Assembly: GCA_964449175.1 (NCBI GenBank)
Contig: CAYUYH010000155.1
Span: 1 to 6,480, forward strand
DNA: 6,480 bases
Reading direction: 5' to 3'
Source of the DNA: CAYUYH01 sp964449175
GTDB lineage: Bacteria > Planctomycetota > Phycisphaerae > SM23-33
Within the stretch, counting starts at the first letter, position 1; every line of letters begins with the position of its first letter. The notes under the pieces were generated by a model. That model did not search any database and was not told where the DNA came from. It saw nothing but the letters and a program-made list of their open reading frames with translations. The position numbers were made by a program, and so were the translations under genes. Below, in pieces: positions 4,899 to 6,480 of this stretch.

Positions 4899-5570
4899 AT
4901 GTCGGCCGGGAAGAAGCGTGGAGCCTATCTCGTGCTGTCGGTCTGCGCGTGTATTCTGGGGCTTGGGACCAGCGCCGCGATGGGCGGGATTGTCACCTAT
5001 GGGTTGAACGTCGAGTACGCCGGCGATACGCCGCCGGAGGGATCAACCCCGCCGCCGTGGCTGACAGCGGAGTTCGACGACCAAGGCACGGCCGGGTCCG
5101 TCGTGCTTACCATGACCGCCACGAACCTGGTCAAGTCGGAGGCTGTCAAGGTCTGGATGTTCAACCTCGATCCCAACATGGACCCGAATGACCTTGTCTT
5201 CTCGGCTCCAACAAAGACAGGTACTTTTACGGACCCGACCATCGGCCTTGGGGCCAATACGTTCAAGGCGGACGGCGACGGATACTTCGACATCAATGTC
5301 GCGTTCGACAACAGCGACGGGGCGGACAATAGGTTCGGCGCCAGCGAGGAGGTCTCCTACACGATAACGGGGGTCGCCGAGCTGATGGCCGACTCTTTCT
5401 ACTACGTGAGCGCCCCGGACGGTGCGGGCACGGGGCTGTACCCGACGGCCGCGCATGTCATCAGTATCGGGCTCAACAGCGGCTGGGTGACGGTGCCCGA
5501 GCCGTGCACGCTGAGCCTGCTGGGAGCCGGGGCGCTCCTGATGCTGAACCGCCGCAGGAGCGTCAGATAG
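4899..5570 (+). CDS. Secreted PEP-CTERM sorting-domain protein
   Basis: This 223-residue exported protein is probably cut and anchored or released by an exosortase. The ATG at 4899 is chosen because GGAGAG lies 5 bases upstream and it is followed directly by a signal peptide (KKRG, then hydrophobic 10-24, likely cleavage near AAMG at 26-30). The body (about 31-196) is acidic, rich in Asp, Gly and Thr and likely all-beta: WLTAEFDDQGTAGSVVLTMTA, VWMFNLDPNMDPNDLVF, a region about 120-150 rich in Asp/Gly, then EVSYTITGVAEL. This pattern is familiar from other PEP-CTERM proteins, but its function is unknown to me. The tail has VPEP at 199-202, a hydrophobic helix (about 204-216) and the basic end NRRRSVR. 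Cys203 follows the motif where Ala is usual. It has its own promoter and long leader. No exosortase gene is in the window, so processing must be encoded elsewhere. Confidence 0.9.
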   Translation: MSAGKKRGAYLVLSVCACILGLGTSAAMGGIVTYGLNVEYAGDTPPEGSTPPPWLTAEFDDQGTAGSVVLTMTATNLVKSEAVKVWMFNLDPNMDPNDLVFSAPTKTGTFTDPTIGLGANTFKADGDGYFDINVAFDNSDGADNRFGASEEVSYTITGVAELMADSFYYVSAPDGAGTGLYPTAAHVISIGLNSGWVTVPEPCTLSLLGAGALLMLNRRRSVR

Positions 5571-5575
5571 GCTAC

Positions 5576-5620
5576 GCCTGGCGGGCGGCTGTTGCTCTAT
5601 AGTAATCGCATCCACCAGGC
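5576..5620. terminator. Inverted repeat between convergent genes, possible terminator
   Basis: GCCTGGCGG (5576-5584) and CCACCAGGC (5612-5620) form a 9-position stem with a 27-base loop. The central pair is a G-U wobble in the minus-strand transcript but a C-A mismatch in the plus-strand transcript, so it would work better for the substrate-binding protein gene. No U tract follows on either strand, and CGGCTG/CAGCCG nearby offers a competing pairing. It is placed where convergent genes need termination, but the support is weak. Confidence 0.25.
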
Positions 5621-5655
5621 AGCCGTTGCAGCTCTGCTTCCGGGGCATGCCCGCT

Positions 5656-6480
5656 TCAGCGATAGATCTCGTTGGCCTGACGAAGGATTCCGTCCGGTAT
5701 TTCAAGTCCGATGGCCTTGGCCGTCCGAAGGTTGATGACGAGGAAGAACTCGGACGTCTCGACCGGCAGGTCACCCGGGGAGGCGCCGTGGAGAATCTGG
5801 TCCGCCATGTTAGCCAGTTGCTTGCCGACAGCCTCGAAGCTGTTCCCGTAGCAGGTCAAGGCCCCCTGCTTCACCTGGATCGTGGTGGGCACGGATACGG
5901 GGAGCTTACGCTCCTTCGAGAGGCGCACGAAGTCATCGAGGGCGATCGTAACAATCAGCGAGTCCGGCAGAATGAAGATGGCATCCACGTCCTGCGGGAA
6001 GTTCGCTACCGCGTCGGCGAGTTCGGCTTCGTTCCTGATCTTGTGGGGCACCAGTTCGACGCCAAGTTCGGGCGCAGCCTTCTGGATGTAGGTCAGTGCC
6101 AGGCAGGGCGCGCCGTCGTCAGCGTTGTAGGGTACGTAGACCCGCCGAACTCGAGGGTCTATCTTGAGCAGCCACTCCAGGCGGCGAGGGTTGCCCAGAT
6201 CCGCGCGGACGCCCGTGACATTTCCACCTGGATGTTTCAGGTCCGAAACGATGCCCGCGCCCAACGGGTCCTGCAATGGGGCGAAGAGGACCGGGATCTG
6301 GCTCTGGGCCGTAGCCTGCTTGACCGCCTTGCTGACCGGCGTACTGAACGCCAGAATGATGTCAGGCCTTTCGGCCAGGACCGACTGAACCTCCCCCTCG
6401 ATGTGGTCTATCGTCTCGGTTGCCCCGTTGTAGACGTAGCGGACATTCTTCCCCTCGGTGTATCCCCTCTCGGCCATGCC
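5656..6480 (-). CDS. ABC transporter substrate-binding protein (5' end cut by window)
   Basis: The visible 274 residues are the C-terminal part of a periplasmic binding protein of the ABC_sub_bind (DUF534, TrpX-like) family. Diagnostic segments are GYTEGKNVRY near the visible N-terminus, ERPDIILAFSTPVSKAVKQ, IPVLFAPLQDPLGAGIV followed by HPGGNVTGV, IFILPDSLIV, and the usual ending INLRTAKAIGLEIPDGIL. Family members are about 320-340 residues, so roughly 50 residues including the signal peptide lie beyond the right edge. The Met at 6477 is internal: the preceding codon is Gly, as usual in the family before this segment. Members bind small solutes, in some cases aromatic amino acids, for an ABC importer. 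The ligand here cannot be inferred, and no permease or ATPase gene is visible. The gene converges on the PEP-CTERM gene with 85 bases between them. Confidence 0.92.
   Translation of the reverse strand, partial: GMAERGYTEGKNVRYVYNGATETIDHIEGEVQSVLAERPDIILAFSTPVSKAVKQATAQSQIPVLFAPLQDPLGAGIVSDLKHPGGNVTGVRADLGNPRRLEWLLKIDPRVRRVYVPYNADDGAPCLALTYIQKAAPELGVELVPHKIRNEAELADAVANFPQDVDAIFILPDSLIVTIALDDFVRLSKERKLPVSVPTTIQVKQGALTCYGNSFEAVGKQLANMADQILHGASPGDLPVETSEFFLVINLRTAKAIGLEIPDGILRQANEIYR

Noticed and set aside
5643..5652. Palindrome GGGCATGCCC after the substrate-binding protein gene.
   Set aside because: It is too short, has no room for a hairpin loop without losing pairs and no U tract follows.
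6475..6477. ATG at 6477 as the start of the substrate-binding protein.
   Set aside because: The frame is open to the window edge with Gly before it, and family members have about 50 more residues including a signal peptide. The gene is simply truncated by the window.
1..6480. Search for CRISPR arrays, tRNA or rRNA genes, transposases and prophage or toxin-antitoxin genes.
   Set aside because: No regularly spaced repeats, no cloverleaf-like sequence, no rRNA signature and no protein with such motifs was seen by eye on either strand.

Overview
The window reads as part of a bacterial chromosome with high GC content. The best guess at origin is the phylum Planctomycetota, possibly a Phycisphaerae-like lineage. 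Three things support this. One gene encodes a secreted protein with an exosortase (PEP-CTERM) sorting tail. An ECF sigma factor is paired with a membrane protein that has a cytoplasmic head, one transmembrane helix and a LolA-like external domain. The intergenic regions are long and GC-rich. The taxonomic call is inference; no rRNA or other marker gene is present.

Layout from left to right. Positions 1-92 hold a GC-rich set of small direct and inverted repeats that looks like an intergenic repeat element. At 133-930 (minus) is a conserved-looking protein of unknown function with an internal duplication, a strong ribosome binding site and a good sigma70-type promoter. The gene-poor stretch 931-1586 contains, on the minus strand, a promoter, the isolated C-terminal tail of a PEP-CTERM protein and a strong intrinsic terminator. 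This looks like a gene that lost its body but kept its ends. An AT-rich palindrome lies upstream of that promoter. At 1587-2486 (minus) is a one-component PAS/LuxR-type transcription regulator. It is divergent from an ECF sigma factor (2659-3225, plus), whose gene is followed after 3 bases by its presumed anti-sigma factor (3229-4410).

Positions 4411-4898 hold no gene. They contain a terminator-like hairpin, a clear sigma70-type promoter and a leader of about 177 bases with two well-formed hairpins and a possible pseudoknot. This leads into an intact PEP-CTERM protein gene (4899-5570, plus). Facing it is the 3' part of an ABC transporter substrate-binding protein gene (minus, 5656 to the right edge), cut by the window.

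How the genes work together: the sigma/anti-sigma pair forms a transmembrane signalling unit acting on envelope conditions. The PAS/LuxR protein is probably a cytoplasmic sensor-regulator. The intact and the relic PEP-CTERM genes point to an exosortase-dependent surface or matrix system encoded elsewhere, since no exosortase lies in the window. I found no CRISPR array, tRNA, rRNA or transposase. The least explained parts are the structured leader before the PEP-CTERM gene and the relic transcription unit at about 1131-1485.
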